64,000 nt of DNA, taken from assembly GCF_024124665.1 (NCBI RefSeq), contig NZ_JAMXSB010000008.1, positions 124,001 to 188,000 of the forward strand, in the 5' to 3' direction. Positions 1-10,558 of the stretch are shown in pieces (the first letter of the stretch is position 1; the number at the start of each line of letters is the position of its first letter). The stretch comes from Pleionea sp. CnH1-48. GTDB taxonomy: Bacteria; Pseudomonadota; Gammaproteobacteria; Enterobacterales; Kangiellaceae. A program made the translations under genes and the position numbers. The notes under the pieces were generated by a model. That model did not search any database. It was not told where the DNA came from and saw only the letters and a list, made by a program, of their open reading frames with translations.

Positions 1-1121
1 TGAGCACCTTCTTTGCTGCTGTAGCTGATCGCTTCTTTGGGCAAATACTTATCGCCGTACTCACCTTCAATCAAGTCACGACAAGTCGCCACTGCATCGG
101 CACTCAAATTGGTCGAGTCGGTACGCATGTAAGTAATGTAACCCGCCTCATACAATCGCTGGGCAAGCATCATGGTCTTTTTGACCGAATACTTTAAGCG
201 TGTACTCGCAGCCTGCTGCAAAGTAGACGTAATATAAGGTGCACCAGGACGGCTGCGTGAAGGCTTGTCTTCTCGCTTTAATACTTCGTAGCTGGCTTGA
301 TTGAGAACGGCCAATTCTGCATCAATTTGCTCTTTTGATGTTGGCTTAAACTCTTTGCCATCTTTTTTGTTCACCTGCATGCGCAACAAGTGCTTTGCTT
401 TTGACTTTAGATCAGCATGCAAATCCCAATATTCTTCTGGCAAGAAGGCGCGGATCTCACGCTCTCGCTCAACAATCAATCTAACAGCAACGGATTGCAC
501 ACGCCCTGCTGACAAGCCTCGTGCCACCTTTTTCCATAATAAGGGTGAGACCATAAAGCCCACCACACGATCAAGGAAACGGCGAGCTTGTTGGGCGTTT
601 ACAAAGTCCATATCAATAGCAGATGGCTTATCAAAAGCTGACTGTATCGCCTTTTTGGTTATCTCATTAAAAACAACTCGCTTATATTTCTCGCTGTCAC
701 CACCAATGATTTCCCGCAGGTGCCAGGCAATGGCTTCCCCTTCGCGGTCCAAATCCGTTGCGAGATAAATTTCGTCGGCTTTTTCTGCCTGAGTAACGAG
801 TTCTTTGATAACTTTTTCTTTGCCCGGCAACACTTCGTACTGGGCTTCCCAATCTTGCTCAGGATTAATGCCCATACGATTAAACAGCTGAGCCTTGGCT
901 TTTGCTGCCTTGTGTTTGACTTTCTCGTCTGGAGACATCTTGCGAGTGATTGCGGCTTGCTTGGCTCGTTCTTTAGGGTCGACTGGAGCCTTGGCTGAAC
1001 CACCAGAGGGAAGATCTCGAACGTGACCAACGCTCGATTTAACGATGTAGTCTTTCCCCAAATATTTGTTGATCGTTTTGGCTTTAGCCGGTGACTCAAC
1101 AATAACTAATGCTTTTCCCAT
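1..1121 (-). CDS. topA: DNA topoisomerase I, N-terminal part (3' end outside window)
   Basis: Type IA topoisomerase that relaxes negative supercoils by nicking one strand through a 5'-phosphotyrosine. About 373 codons are present and the reading frame continues off the left edge. The N-terminal Toprim signature ([12 protein letters not shown]) is seen in the first 20 residues. The acidic metal site ([15 protein letters not shown]) and the strand-passage motif [10 protein letters not shown] follow. The catalytic tyrosine lies in [11 protein letters not shown], at about residue 331. The C-terminal zinc-finger region is not in the window. The start is the ATG whose complement is CAT at 1119-1121, and the protein opens with [11 protein letters not shown] as in the family. 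The gene stands alone with roughly 500 bp of non-coding DNA upstream. Identification is secure. Confidence 0.97.
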   Translation of the reverse strand, partial: MGKALVIVESPAKAKTINKYLGKDYIVKSSVGHVRDLPSGGSAKAPVDPKERAKQAAITRKMSPDEKVKHKAAKAKAQLFNRMGINPEQDWEAQYEVLPGKEKVIKELVTQAEKADEIYLATDLDREGEAIAWHLREIIGGDSEKYKRVVFNEITKKAIQSAFDKPSAIDMDFVNAQQARRFLDRVVGFMVSPLLWKKVARGLSAGRVQSVAVRLIVEREREIRAFLPEEYWDLHADLKSKAKHLLRMQVNKKDGKEFKPTSKEQIDAELAVLNQASYEVLKREDKPSRSRPGAPYITSTLQQAASTRLKYSVKKTMMLAQRLYEAGYITYMRTDSTNLSADAVATCRDLIEGEYGDKYLPKEAISYSSKEGA

Positions 1122-1588
1122 TGACTAAAATCTGCTCTTAATTAACCCAATGGCTCTCACCAATGGAGGGCCTTTATCTGTTCTTTCGATTCTATGCTGC
1201 GGTCGAAATCTTATTTATTTTTGGACCAAACTGATATCGAAATCAAATTATTTATAAATTTTTCTGCTCTGCCTTATCCTATGAACCTTCAATTTACTAT
1301 ATAACATAGTATAAAAATCATAGAGTTATGAACAAATAATAAAACTTGATGAGTTTAAATTGTATACAAAAAAACCATCAAAGCGATTCACGAAGGGCCA
1401 AGCATCCTACTAATCAGCGAAAAGTAACACAGCTGATCGCCGATTGAAACGAACTCTGCACAATTTTATTCATAAAGCTTTCTTTCTGTGACTTAGCCAG
1501 TTGATTGTCTCCTAGAGTAGCACGCACCTCGACAAGGCGCGTCATTATGGTCAGGATTATATGAAGAATTAATGATAGTAATAGGCTC
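1122..1588. other. Non-coding region upstream of topA
   Basis: About 470 bp without a convincing gene on either strand. It is AT-rich, especially at 1200-1370, and should carry the topA promoter on the minus strand. The only distinct structure I see is the inverted repeat TACTAT-N5-ATAGTA at 1295-1311. On the minus strand this includes TATACT (complement of 1308-1313), a possible -10 box that would give a leader of roughly 180 nt. No tRNA or other RNA gene was recognised. Confidence 0.4.
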
Positions 1589-1612
1589 AAAGGGAGTATT
1601 AACGCTCCCTTT
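1589..1612 (-). terminator. Hairpin downstream of ybbP
   Basis: A perfect 8-bp stem (AAAGGGAG / CTCCCTTT) with an 8-nt loop lies 11 bp past the ybbP stop codon. The tract after it is not a run of T, so it is either a weak intrinsic terminator or an mRNA-stabilising hairpin. Confidence 0.55.
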
Positions 1613-1623
1613 AAGCATCAGGG

Positions 1624-4107
1624 TTAAGCTTCTTTTAATATCTGCGCCGGAGGGGTTTTTAATACCCTCTGATTTCCCCAGACGCCAGCAGGAACAATCA
1701 GCGCCACCGCCACTAAAGGAGCACTAAACCATAACCAGCCATGGAATTCTGGAGTGATCTGAAACACCTGTTGATACAAAACTAAAGCCAAACTTTGCGC
1801 CGATAATGCAGCAAAACCGCCTGCTAAAACCCCTAACACCCAGTATTCAACCAAAGTTGTTTTGCGTACAAATCCTTTGTTTGCGCCAATGGTTTTTAAC
1901 AGCGCCGCTTCGTACATTTTATCGTCCAGAGTCGCTCTTATGGTGGCAAACAAAATCGCCAGCCCAGTTAAAATAACAAAAATTAATACAATCTCGACAG
2001 CAAGTGATGCTTGAGTAAAGACCTTTCTTACTTCTTTTAATATCAAATCCAATTCAATAATGGACACGGTTGGATAACGCTCTAACAAATCGTTAAGGAG
2101 TAACTTTCGATCAGATGCCAGAAAAAAACTGGTCATATAAGTCGAAGGAAACGACTTCAGCGACTCATCATTAAAAATGACATAGAAGTTGGGTTCAAAA
2201 GAATCCCAGTCTACTTTGCGAATGGATGTGATAGGCGCCGAAACTTGCCGTCCACCAATATCAAAGGTTAACGAATCACCTAGTTTTAAACCAAGCTCCT
2301 TGGCCATTTTTTGTTCAACAGAAATATGGGTTTGCTCATTGGCCCCCATCGACCAATCACCTTCCAGAAGCTGATTAGAATCCGCCATCTGAGACGACCA
2401 GGTCAGATTTAAATCCCGTCGTAAAGTATTGTGCTTGAGTGCCTTTTCCGACAAAACATCTTTAGGCGCCTGGTCATTAATCGCAACCATCCGGCCTCTG
2501 ATCATCGGATACAAACCCGCCGATTTAATCGACTGAGCAGTGAAAAACTCATTCAAACCTTCTACATCTTCAGGTTGTAGGTTCACCAAAAAGTGATTGG
2601 GCGCATCTTCTGGCAGTTGCTCTTGCCAATCCACTATCAGTTCGTTACGTAGCAATAAGATAGTGAACAGCAAAGTTAAGGTTAAACCAAAGGCGGTAAT
2701 TTGAATCAACGATGCGCTACGATGACGAGATAAATGTTCGACCCCGAAGCGCACAGCCATAGAACGACCTTGGGTGATTTTTTTTGCAGCTTCAAGCAAT
2801 AGACGAGACAGCAATAAGCCTACAGCCATTAGCAATGAGCCGCCGATTAACAACACCAATACTAATGTCAGATTTTGTGCATACAAGAACAATATGGCGC
2901 CCATGACCACTAAAGATAATGCCAATACCAACCAGGATGACATGGCCATAGGTTCCAGCTCGCGTCGGAAAATGCGCATGGGTTCAATTGCTCGAATACG
3001 TAATAAGGCAGGCAAAGCAAAACCTAGCAACACCACCATACCCGTTGCAAAATCCAGAGCTAATGTCGTCCAACGTAGACCCGGCAACTCACTGGGCAGA
3101 ACATCGGCCAGAACCATCACCAGAATCTGATTTAACCAATAGCCCGTGAAAATCCCCGCAATCGTGCCCAATGCCCCAGCAAATACCAGAACCCAACAGA
3201 AGATAACCACCACCTGGTTCTTTTTTACGCCTAAACAACGTAACAACGCACTATGATCAAAATGACGAATTGCATAACGATTGGCAGCGATGGCAATTGC
3301 GATGGCACCTAATAGTAAGCCCAACACTCCCGACAAATTAAGATAGTTTTTGGCACGACCAAGGGCAGATCCCAGAGCAGGAGCACCAGAGTTGATACCC
3401 GTTAATCGTTGAGTACGATTGAGTTGTGGACGCACCCACTCGGCATAATCAGCTAACGCTTGCTCACTACCACTTAACGACAATCGATAGTTAAGCCGAC
3501 TCCCAGGCTGGATGATATTCGTTGCTTCTACATCCACTAAATTCATCATTACCGTTGGCGAAAAATTAAAAAAGCTACCACCGCCTGGCTCACTGATAAT
3601 AACGCCATCAACAACCAACTCGCTGGTTCCGATTTGTAGCTTATCGCCTTTTTTTAATTGCAACTTGTGCATCAAACGCGGTGACAACCACACGCTTCCC
3701 TGAGCTGGAGCCCCTACTTTTTCAGCGCCTTCAGCAAAAGGTTCATCGGCAATCAGCAAGGTACCGGCTAATGGGAATTGGTTGTCGACAGCTTTAATGG
3801 TAGATAAATTAAATTCTTCTCCAGCCACCACCACACTCGAAAACCACAAAGATGATGAGTGTTGCAACTGGAACTGCTCAGCCTGACTGACCCATTCTGC
3901 ATCAATCGCTCTTGGTGAGCTTAAAATCTGATCCGCGCCTAATACTTGCGCCGCCTCTTTTGTCATGCCTCGATCAATGCGGTCAACCAACAAAGTTACC
4001 GCCGATAAACCACTGATGGCGATCCACAGCGCAAACATTAAGACACCAAGTTCTCCGCTACGCCACTCTCTGCGAAAAAGCCTCCAGGCCAATTTGATAT
4101 TAAGCAT
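1624..4107 (-). CDS. ybbP: FtsX-like ABC transporter permease (YbbP family)
   Basis: 827-residue inner-membrane permease with the duplicated FtsX/MacB-like layout. One N-terminal membrane segment (about residues 20-42) is followed by a large extracytoplasmic domain. A first group of helices lies near residues 260-440, then a second extracytoplasmic domain, then a final group of three helices (about 695-815). The C-terminal DDKMYEAALLKTIGA resembles the cytoplasmic coupling region of FtsX permeases. Its start overlaps the end of the ybbA ATPase gene by 8 bp, so the two are translationally coupled. The tesA-ybbA-ybbP arrangement is the same as in Escherichia coli, where the exported substrate is still not settled. 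The protein is probably a lipid or lipoprotein-type exporter; that role is inference. Confidence 0.9.
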   Translation of the reverse strand: MLNIKLAWRLFRREWRSGELGVLMFALWIAISGLSAVTLLVDRIDRGMTKEAAQVLGADQILSSPRAIDAEWVSQAEQFQLQHSSSLWFSSVVVAGEEFNLSTIKAVDNQFPLAGTLLIADEPFAEGAEKVGAPAQGSVWLSPRLMHKLQLKKGDKLQIGTSELVVDGVIISEPGGGSFFNFSPTVMMNLVDVEATNIIQPGSRLNYRLSLSGSEQALADYAEWVRPQLNRTQRLTGINSGAPALGSALGRAKNYLNLSGVLGLLLGAIAIAIAANRYAIRHFDHSALLRCLGVKKNQVVVIFCWVLVFAGALGTIAGIFTGYWLNQILVMVLADVLPSELPGLRWTTLALDFATGMVVLLGFALPALLRIRAIEPMRIFRRELEPMAMSSWLVLALSLVVMGAILFLYAQNLTLVLVLLIGGSLLMAVGLLLSRLLLEAAKKITQGRSMAVRFGVEHLSRHRSASLIQITAFGLTLTLLFTILLLRNELIVDWQEQLPEDAPNHFLVNLQPEDVEGLNEFFTAQSIKSAGLYPMIRGRMVAINDQAPKDVLSEKALKHNTLRRDLNLTWSSQMADSNQLLEGDWSMGANEQTHISVEQKMAKELGLKLGDSLTFDIGGRQVSAPITSIRKVDWDSFEPNFYVIFNDESLKSFPSTYMTSFFLASDRKLLLNDLLERYPTVSIIELDLILKEVRKVFTQASLAVEIVLIFVILTGLAILFATIRATLDDKMYEAALLKTIGANKGFVRKTTLVEYWVLGVLAGGFAALSAQSLALVLYQQVFQITPEFHGWLWFSAPLVAVALIVPAGVWGNQRVLKTPPAQILKEA

Positions 4108-4804
4108 TCACGACTCCAGGTTGAGCTTCTTCTGCCACCGACGAATCCAGAATAAGACTGCCCGCTTCAAGCTCCAGTCGACGCTGGCAACGCAACGCCA
4201 GTTGTCTGTCATGAGTCACCAACACCAAAGTGGTTCCTTGAGTTTCATTCATTTCAAAAAGTAAGTCAGCAATCCGTAAACCGGTTTTAGTATCCAGATT
4301 GCCCGTTGGCTCGTCGGCAAACAGGACTTTGGGCTCAGACGCAAAAGCCCGTGCAATGGCAACTCGCTGCTGCTCACCACCACTCATTTGTTTAGGATAG
4401 TGAGTAAGACGATCAGCAAGCCCAACCTTACTGAGCAGTTCTTCTGCTCGCTCCATGGCATTGGTCGCGCCTTTAAGTTCCAGTGGCAAGGCGACATTCT
4501 CTAATGCAGTTAAGGTAGGCAGGAGATGAAATGACTGAAAAACAAAACCGATATTACTCGCTCTAAAAATAGCGCGTTCATCCTCATCCATTTTAGAAAT
4601 GGATTGTCCTGAGATTTCTACATCTCCCGAAGAAGGTTGATCCAAACCAGCCAGCAAACTCAATAAGGTAGACTTACCAGAACCAGAAGCGCCAATGATG
4701 GCCACAGATTCTCCCTCAGTAACCTGAAAAGAGATATCATCAAGAATAGTGAGGTGGCCGTTATGTGTTGCGACCTTCCGACTTAAGTGAGAGACTATCA
4801 ACAT
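4100..4804 (-). CDS. ybbA: ABC transporter ATP-binding protein (YbbA family)
   Basis: 234-residue ATPase of the LolD/MacB class that powers the YbbP permease. It shows Walker [14 protein letters not shown] (about residues 37-49), the Q-loop in [10 protein letters not shown], the signature [14 protein letters not shown] and Walker [13 protein letters not shown], followed by the H-loop VTHD. The gene is transcribed away from tesA, with about 124 bp between the two start codons that must hold both promoters. It overlaps ybbP at its 3' end. A complete set of nucleotide-binding motifs indicates an active ATPase. Confidence 0.93.
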   Translation of the reverse strand: MLIVSHLSRKVATHNGHLTILDDISFQVTEGESVAIIGASGSGKSTLLSLLAGLDQPSSGDVEISGQSISKMDEDERAIFRASNIGFVFQSFHLLPTLTALENVALPLELKGATNAMERAEELLSKVGLADRLTHYPKQMSGGEQQRVAIARAFASEPKVLFADEPTGNLDTKTGLRIADLLFEMNETQGTTLVLVTHDRQLALRCQRRLELEAGSLILDSSVAEEAQPGVVNA

Positions 4805-4928
4805 ATATTTCTTCGCCTAAAGTTTATACCCGTCGCCTTTCTGAGTGTATGGGTGTTAGCCGCACTTGGAAATACTTTGGGCATACGTGTTTCAATTGGA
4901 TACCAGAACCTTTATGACCAAGCCTATC

Positions 4929-5558
4929 ATGAAAAATCGCTCAATACTGTCCCGGATTTTGTTAATACTTATTTCTACGTTTACACTCAGCGGCTGGAGC
5001 CAATCACTGATAATACTGGGCGACAGCCTGAGCGCATCTTACAATATCCCACTAGAAAGTGGCTGGGTTCATTTATTGGAATCCCGATTAAATAAGGATT
5101 ATCCAGACATTAAAGTGCTCAATACCAGTATAAGCGGTGAAGTGACAGGAAATGCGTTAAAACGACTGCCTGCCATATTAGAACAAAATAAACCAGCGGT
5201 TGTTGTGATTGAGTTAGGTGGCAATGATGGTCTTAGAGGGTTTCCTCTTAAGCAAGTGAAAGCCAATCTGGAAAATATGATCAAACTCTCACAAGCTGCA
5301 GGGGCAAAGGTAGTGTTAACCGGTATTCACTTACCACCCAACTATGGCCCAGCCTATACCCAAATTTTTTCGAATGCTTATCAGCAACTAGCGACTCAAT
5401 ATAAAACAGAGTTCGTCCCGTTTATTTTGCAAGATGTTGGAGACAATCCAGAATTGATGCAAGCCGATGGTATCCATCCGACCGCCGAAGCACAGCCCAT
5501 CGTATTAAAAAATATGTGGCCAGCAATCGAGAAAGCCATTAATAAAATATCAGAATAA
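4929..5558 (+). CDS. tesA: Acyl-CoA thioesterase I / lysophospholipase L1 (SGNH hydrolase)
   Basis: Secreted SGNH/GDSL hydrolase that cleaves acyl thioesters and lysophospholipids in the periplasm. The N-terminus MKNRSILSRILLILIST looks like a signal peptide, cleaved near SGWSQS. The four conserved blocks are present: LGDSLS with nucleophile Ser at about residue 33, the glycine in NTSISGEV, LGGNDG, and the Asp-His pair in DGIHPT. The 209-residue length from ATG 4929 fits the family. An in-frame ATG at 4914 adds five residues, and neither start has a strong ribosome-binding site. Longer in-frame starts would put a non-signal extension ahead of the signal peptide. It is divergent from ybbA-ybbP, as in other gammaproteobacteria. 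Confidence 0.93.
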   Translation: MKNRSILSRILLILISTFTLSGWSQSLIILGDSLSASYNIPLESGWVHLLESRLNKDYPDIKVLNTSISGEVTGNALKRLPAILEQNKPAVVVIELGGNDGLRGFPLKQVKANLENMIKLSQAAGAKVVLTGIHLPPNYGPAYTQIFSNAYQQLATQYKTEFVPFILQDVGDNPELMQADGIHPTAEAQPIVLKNMWPAIEKAINKISE

Positions 5559-5570
5559 AAATTTCGCTAT

Positions 5571-5600
5571 AAAAAAAGGAGCCTTCTGGCTCCTTTTTTT
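5571..5600. terminator. Bidirectional terminator between tesA and astC
   Basis: Stem AAAAAAAGGAGCC / GGCTCCTTTTTTT with a TTCT loop, flanked by A on one side and T on the other, so it can serve both convergent genes. Confidence 0.93.
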
Positions 5601-5632
5601 GTTCATGCACGTTTTGCATCCATTAAAAGTTG

Positions 5633-7248
<1,616 letters not shown>

Positions 7249-8265
7249 ATGATGTTATTTCGCCCGGTCAGGCAGGAAGATTTGCAGCAAATTGCTGCAC
7301 TTGCTCAAAAAACAGGAGCAGGATTAACGACCTTGCCTAAAGATCCGGAGAAACTGGAAAAAAAAATAGCGCTCTCAATTGACTCGTTTAATAAAACACT
7401 AGCCGATCCTGGCGATGAATATTATTTATTTGTATTAGAAGACACTAACACAGGCGACGTTGTCGGTACATCAGCGCTTGCTGCTGCGGTAGGATTAGAG
7501 CAACCATTTTATACTTATAAATTAGGAAAAACGGTTCACGCCAGTCCTAAACTAAAAGTTCATAAATCCATTCCCACCTTGATTTTAGGCCATGACTACA
7601 CGGGCACAACAGAGATTTGTACTTTGTTTTTATCACCAGATCATCGCGGTGGTGGTGCAGGTAAGTTATTGTCTAAAGCGCGTTTTTTATTTTTAACGCA
7701 ACATCCTTCTCGCTTCTCAGACACCGTTATTGCAGAGATGCGCGGCTATTCTGATGAGAATGGCGTATCCCCTTTTTGGGAAAGCCTTGGCCGTCATTTC
7801 TTCGACATGGACTTTGAAGATGCCGATCGTAAAAGTGGCGAAGGTACCAATGAATTTATCGCTGAATTAATGCCTAAGTACCCGATTTATGTACCTTTGT
7901 TAGGCGAAGAAGCCGAACAAGTATTAGGAAAAGTTCATCCAGATACAGAGCCAGCACTTGATATGTTAAAGTCAGAAGGCTTTGAGTATAAAGGCTACGT
8001 CGATATCTTTGATGCGGGTCCAACGATCGAAGTAAAGAGCGATGAAATTGATACCATCAAACGCTCGCATAAATATTCTGTTGCTGCAATTGAAGATGTA
8101 GAAAACGACTCTAGCTTTCTTGTTGCCAATTTAGCGCTTGCAGATTTTAAAGCCGGGTTATCCAGTGCGGTAGTAAAAGATGAAAAAATAACGATAACCT
8201 CTGAACTTGCAAAGGCTCTAGAACTTAAAGTGGGTGATACAGTCATTGCTTCACAATTAAGATAA
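7249..8265 (+). CDS. astA: Arginine N-succinyltransferase
   Basis: First enzyme of the AST pathway. It transfers succinyl from succinyl-CoA to the alpha-amino group of arginine. The 338 residues are close to the usual 340 or so. The N-terminus (MMLFRPVRQEDLQQIAAL) is typical of the family, and a GNAT-type acyl-CoA binding stretch is seen in LSPDHRGGGAGKLLSKAR. MPKYPIYVPLL and the C-terminal KVGDTVIASQLR are also family-like. I chose ATG 7249 because GGAG lies 9 nt upstream; the GTG at 7222 would add nine residues not expected in the family. The following ATG (7252) is an alternative. It is transcribed away from astC and ends in a strong terminator. Confidence 0.95.
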   Translation: MMLFRPVRQEDLQQIAALAQKTGAGLTTLPKDPEKLEKKIALSIDSFNKTLADPGDEYYLFVLEDTNTGDVVGTSALAAAVGLEQPFYTYKLGKTVHASPKLKVHKSIPTLILGHDYTGTTEICTLFLSPDHRGGGAGKLLSKARFLFLTQHPSRFSDTVIAEMRGYSDENGVSPFWESLGRHFFDMDFEDADRKSGEGTNEFIAELMPKYPIYVPLLGEEAEQVLGKVHPDTEPALDMLKSEGFEYKGYVDIFDAGPTIEVKSDEIDTIKRSHKYSVAAIEDVENDSSFLVANLALADFKAGLSSAVVKDEKITITSELAKALELKVGDTVIASQLR

Positions 8266-8280
8266 TTTCTTTTTTCAGAG

Positions 8281-8310
8281 AAACCGGTATCAATAGATCC
8301 CGGTTTTTTT
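8281..8310 (+). terminator. Terminator of astA
   Basis: Stem AAACCGG / CCGGTTT with a 12-nt loop, followed by a T run, 15 bp after the astA stop. Confidence 0.9.
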
Positions 8311-8542
8311 GTACCTCTAAAAAATGAAAACTCATGCATCAACCAGCATAATTAATCACAAAAAATTTCTTAAAAATTTATTTTTTATAATACAAAGTAA
8401 TCCAAGCCTGATTGTACTGATCGAACGCACTGATCGAGTGCAATTAGAAAACCTACGCGAATAAAATAATTTAATATGAATCTTTATGCATTAAAAAGAA
8501 AAAAGGATTTGAGCGAAATAAAACAGATTAAGAAATTAAGAG
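8311..8542. other. Non-coding spacer between astA and argB
   Basis: About 230 bp of AT-rich DNA between convergent genes. It holds two copies of ACTGATCGA 13 bp apart (8416-8424 and 8429-8437). The second lies inside a short inverted repeat GCACT-N5-AGTGC (8428-8442). No gene is apparent. Their position away from any gene start makes a regulatory role doubtful. Confidence 0.3.
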
Positions 8543-8577
8543 CTTGCTGGAGCTATTAATAAAAAGGCTCCAGCAAG
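8543..8577 (-). terminator. Terminator of argB
   Basis: Perfect 11-bp stem CTTGCTGGAGC / GCTCCAGCAAG with a 13-nt loop, 12 bp past the argB stop on the minus strand. The following tract is only moderately T-rich. Confidence 0.8.
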
Positions 8578-8588
8578 AATATGACAAG

Positions 8589-9419
8589 CTAGTTATGGAT
8601 ACGAGTACCAAACTCACTTTCGCCATTAGCAACGGCAAGAAAAGCGCGAGGATCACGACCGGATACAATCGCGATAGATTCAACACCTTGAGACAACAAC
8701 GAAACAGCCTCTTCAACTTTAGGGATCATGCCCCCTTGAATGACTTCTGTTTCAATGAGCTCTTTTGCCGACGCGGGTGTTACATCCGTGATCCGTGAGT
8801 CAGGATCATCCAGATCAACAAAGATGGCTCCAACTTGCGTTGTCAGCAACAACAAGTCGGCTTTTAATTCTCGAGCAATTTGAACAACAGTCGTGTCTGC
8901 ATTGATGTTAAAGACTCGACCTTTCTCACCAACACCTAATGTTGCAATCACAGGAACAACACCTAAAGCTAACAAACCACGCAATAGTTCGCCGTTAATG
9001 CCTGTCACATCACCTACCTCACCAAAGTCGATAGGATCAGGACCAGCCCCAGACATCACTCGAGGCGGGCGCTTAACTGCTTGAATTAGCTCACCGGATG
9101 CACCATGACAGCCAAAGGCATTCACTCCGGCTTGTTGCAAAGCTGAGGTTAACTCTACGTTAACCTCACCAGCAATCGCTTGCTTGACCACTAACAAGTC
9201 GTCAGGACCAGTTATGCGTCGTCCGCCAACTTTATTCGGTACCAAGCCATGCTTTTCTTGCAGACGATTGGTTTGAGGACCACCACCATGCAATAACACA
9301 ACCTGCCAACCTGCATCGATTAGCGACTTAACATTGCTGGCTAAACCGGTACGTTCGGCATCATCCAATAAAACATCGCCGCCAACTTTAACGACAGCAT
9401 TCTTTGGATTTACACTCAT
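8589..9419 (-). CDS. argB: Acetylglutamate kinase family protein (ArgB), here inside the AST cluster
   Basis: 276-residue amino-acid kinase. The family reaction phosphorylates the gamma-carboxyl of N-acetylglutamate, and the reaction is reversible. Visible motifs are KVGGDVLL at the N-terminus, HGGGPQTNRL (phosphate-binding glycines), VFNINADTTV and GGMIPKVEEA near the C-terminus, so it looks catalytically intact. The ATG at 9419 overlaps the argC stop (ATGA) and has GGA 8 nt upstream; the GTG at 9425 leaves only 2 nt after GGA and is less likely. The neighbours are arginine catabolic genes rather than argA, argG or argH. This raises the possibility that it acts on succinylglutamyl phosphate in the degradative direction. 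That role is inference; conventional arginine synthesis is the default alternative. Confidence 0.88.
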   Translation of the reverse strand: MSVNPKNAVVKVGGDVLLDDAERTGLASNVKSLIDAGWQVVLLHGGGPQTNRLQEKHGLVPNKVGGRRITGPDDLLVVKQAIAGEVNVELTSALQQAGVNAFGCHGASGELIQAVKRPPRVMSGAGPDPIDFGEVGDVTGINGELLRGLLALGVVPVIATLGVGEKGRVFNINADTTVVQIARELKADLLLLTTQVGAIFVDLDDPDSRITDVTPASAKELIETEVIQGGMIPKVEEAVSLLSQGVESIAIVSGRDPRAFLAVANGESEFGTRIHN

Positions 9420-10474
9420 GGCCACATTCCAGGCGCGTCCAAACCAAAGTGCATTGGCTTATCAGTCATTAGGTTAAAGCTTTGAATCGCTTGACCCGCA
9501 CCGCCTTTAATTAAGTTATCAATTGCAGAAGTACAACACAGTGTTTTCACACCAGTTAACTCGTCAACACGAACCGTAATACCGATCTCTACTCGTGCAG
9601 TTCCCGATACTGCAACCACTTCTGGCGAAACGCCAACTGGCATAACCGTCACTAGCTTATGATTTGCGTAATAATCTTGATAGATTTTTTGAATCGACTC
9701 AGCATCATGACCTTCAGGCAAATCTAATTGAGAAACTGCTAATATACCTCTTACCAATGGCGCAGAAACTGGCACAAAGTCTAACGCAATCATCTCGCCA
9801 CCAGCGCTATTAAGCGTTTGCAAAATTTCGGAACGGTGTTGATGGTGAAGAGTCTTGTAAGTTTTTAGATTGTTCACGCGAATCGCATGGTGAGTGCCAG
9901 CTTGAGGCTTAACGCCTGAGCCAGAAGAACCTGTCATAGACACGTTTCTTACATTCACGTTTTTCAATAAGCCCGCTTGTGCCAATGGCAATAGACCCAT
10001 CGCAATCCCCGTTGCAAAACAACCTGGACTTGCAACGTGCTTGGCAGTTTTAATAGCTTCTTCATTTAACTCAGGCATGCCGTAAGTGAAAGTACCTAAA
10101 CGGTCAGCACATGGATGCTCAGGAGCATAGTCACGTAAGTAATCTTCAAGATTTTCTAAGCGGAAATCACCGGACAGGTCGATAATACGAACGTCAAGGT
10201 CAAAGAGTTCCATAGCTACTTTGGCGGTAATGATATGTGGCATTGCCAAGAAAACAATGTCAGCACCTTCGGCACACTCTTTAGGAGAAATATCTTCCAA
10301 AATAAGATCATCGTGACCTACCAATGCACGGTGTACTTTGCTGACAGGTTCACCAACATAGTCTTTACTCGAAATGCGCAATACTTCAACATCATCTCGA
10401 ACCAATAGGTGACGTAAAATTTCTGCAGAACCGTAGCCAGCGCCGCCGATAATCGATACTTTTACTTTACTCAT
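9416..10474 (-). CDS. argC: N-acetyl-gamma-glutamyl-phosphate reductase family protein (ArgC), here inside the AST cluster
   Basis: 352-residue NADP-dependent phosphorylating semialdehyde dehydrogenase, related in mechanism to glyceraldehyde-3-phosphate dehydrogenase. The N-terminal dinucleotide-binding motif is IIGGAGYGSAEILRHL. The catalytic cysteine lies in ASPGCFATG at about residue 150, and a conserved histidine block is seen in LKTYKTLHHQHRSEI. Classical enzymes read NPGCYPT at the active site, so SPGCFAT is a slightly divergent form. A good ribosome-binding site (GAGG, 7 nt) precedes the ATG. It is coupled to argB by a 4-bp overlap and follows astE by 84 bp. The context suggests it could oxidise succinylglutamate semialdehyde; this is inference. 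Confidence 0.9.
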   Translation of the reverse strand: MSKVKVSIIGGAGYGSAEILRHLLVRDDVEVLRISSKDYVGEPVSKVHRALVGHDDLILEDISPKECAEGADIVFLAMPHIITAKVAMELFDLDVRIIDLSGDFRLENLEDYLRDYAPEHPCADRLGTFTYGMPELNEEAIKTAKHVASPGCFATGIAMGLLPLAQAGLLKNVNVRNVSMTGSSGSGVKPQAGTHHAIRVNNLKTYKTLHHQHRSEILQTLNSAGGEMIALDFVPVSAPLVRGILAVSQLDLPEGHDAESIQKIYQDYYANHKLVTVMPVGVSPEVVAVSGTARVEIGITVRVDELTGVKTLCCTSAIDNLIKGGAGQAIQSFNLMTDKPMHFGLDAPGMWP

Positions 10475-10523
10475 TATGAAACCTCATGTGTTAATCGGTC
10501 ACAACTTTATGACAATCCAATAA

Positions 10524-10551
10524 AGTGTTGGGTATTAAATACTTCAACACT
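10524..10551 (-). terminator. Hairpin between astE and argC (possible partial terminator)
   Basis: Imperfect stem with a 7-bp outer arm (AGTGTTG / CAACACT) and a 5-bp inner arm (GTATT / AATAC). On the minus strand it is followed by TTTATT. It lies 7 bp after the astE stop and could reduce read-through into argC-argB. Confidence 0.45.
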
Positions 10552-10558
10552 CGACTTA

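Noticed and set aside
301-768. 155-codon open frame on the plus strand
   Set aside because: It lies opposite the topA reading frame, which has strong family motifs; the frame has no ribosome-binding site and a low-complexity product.
659-1102. 147-codon minus-strand frame overlapping topA
   Set aside because: It is an alternative frame inside the N-terminal coding part of topA, whose true frame starts at 1121.
8543-8577. 11-bp inverted repeat considered as a mobile-element end or attachment site
   Set aside because: It directly follows the argB stop and behaves as a terminator; no transposase, integrase or target duplication is nearby.
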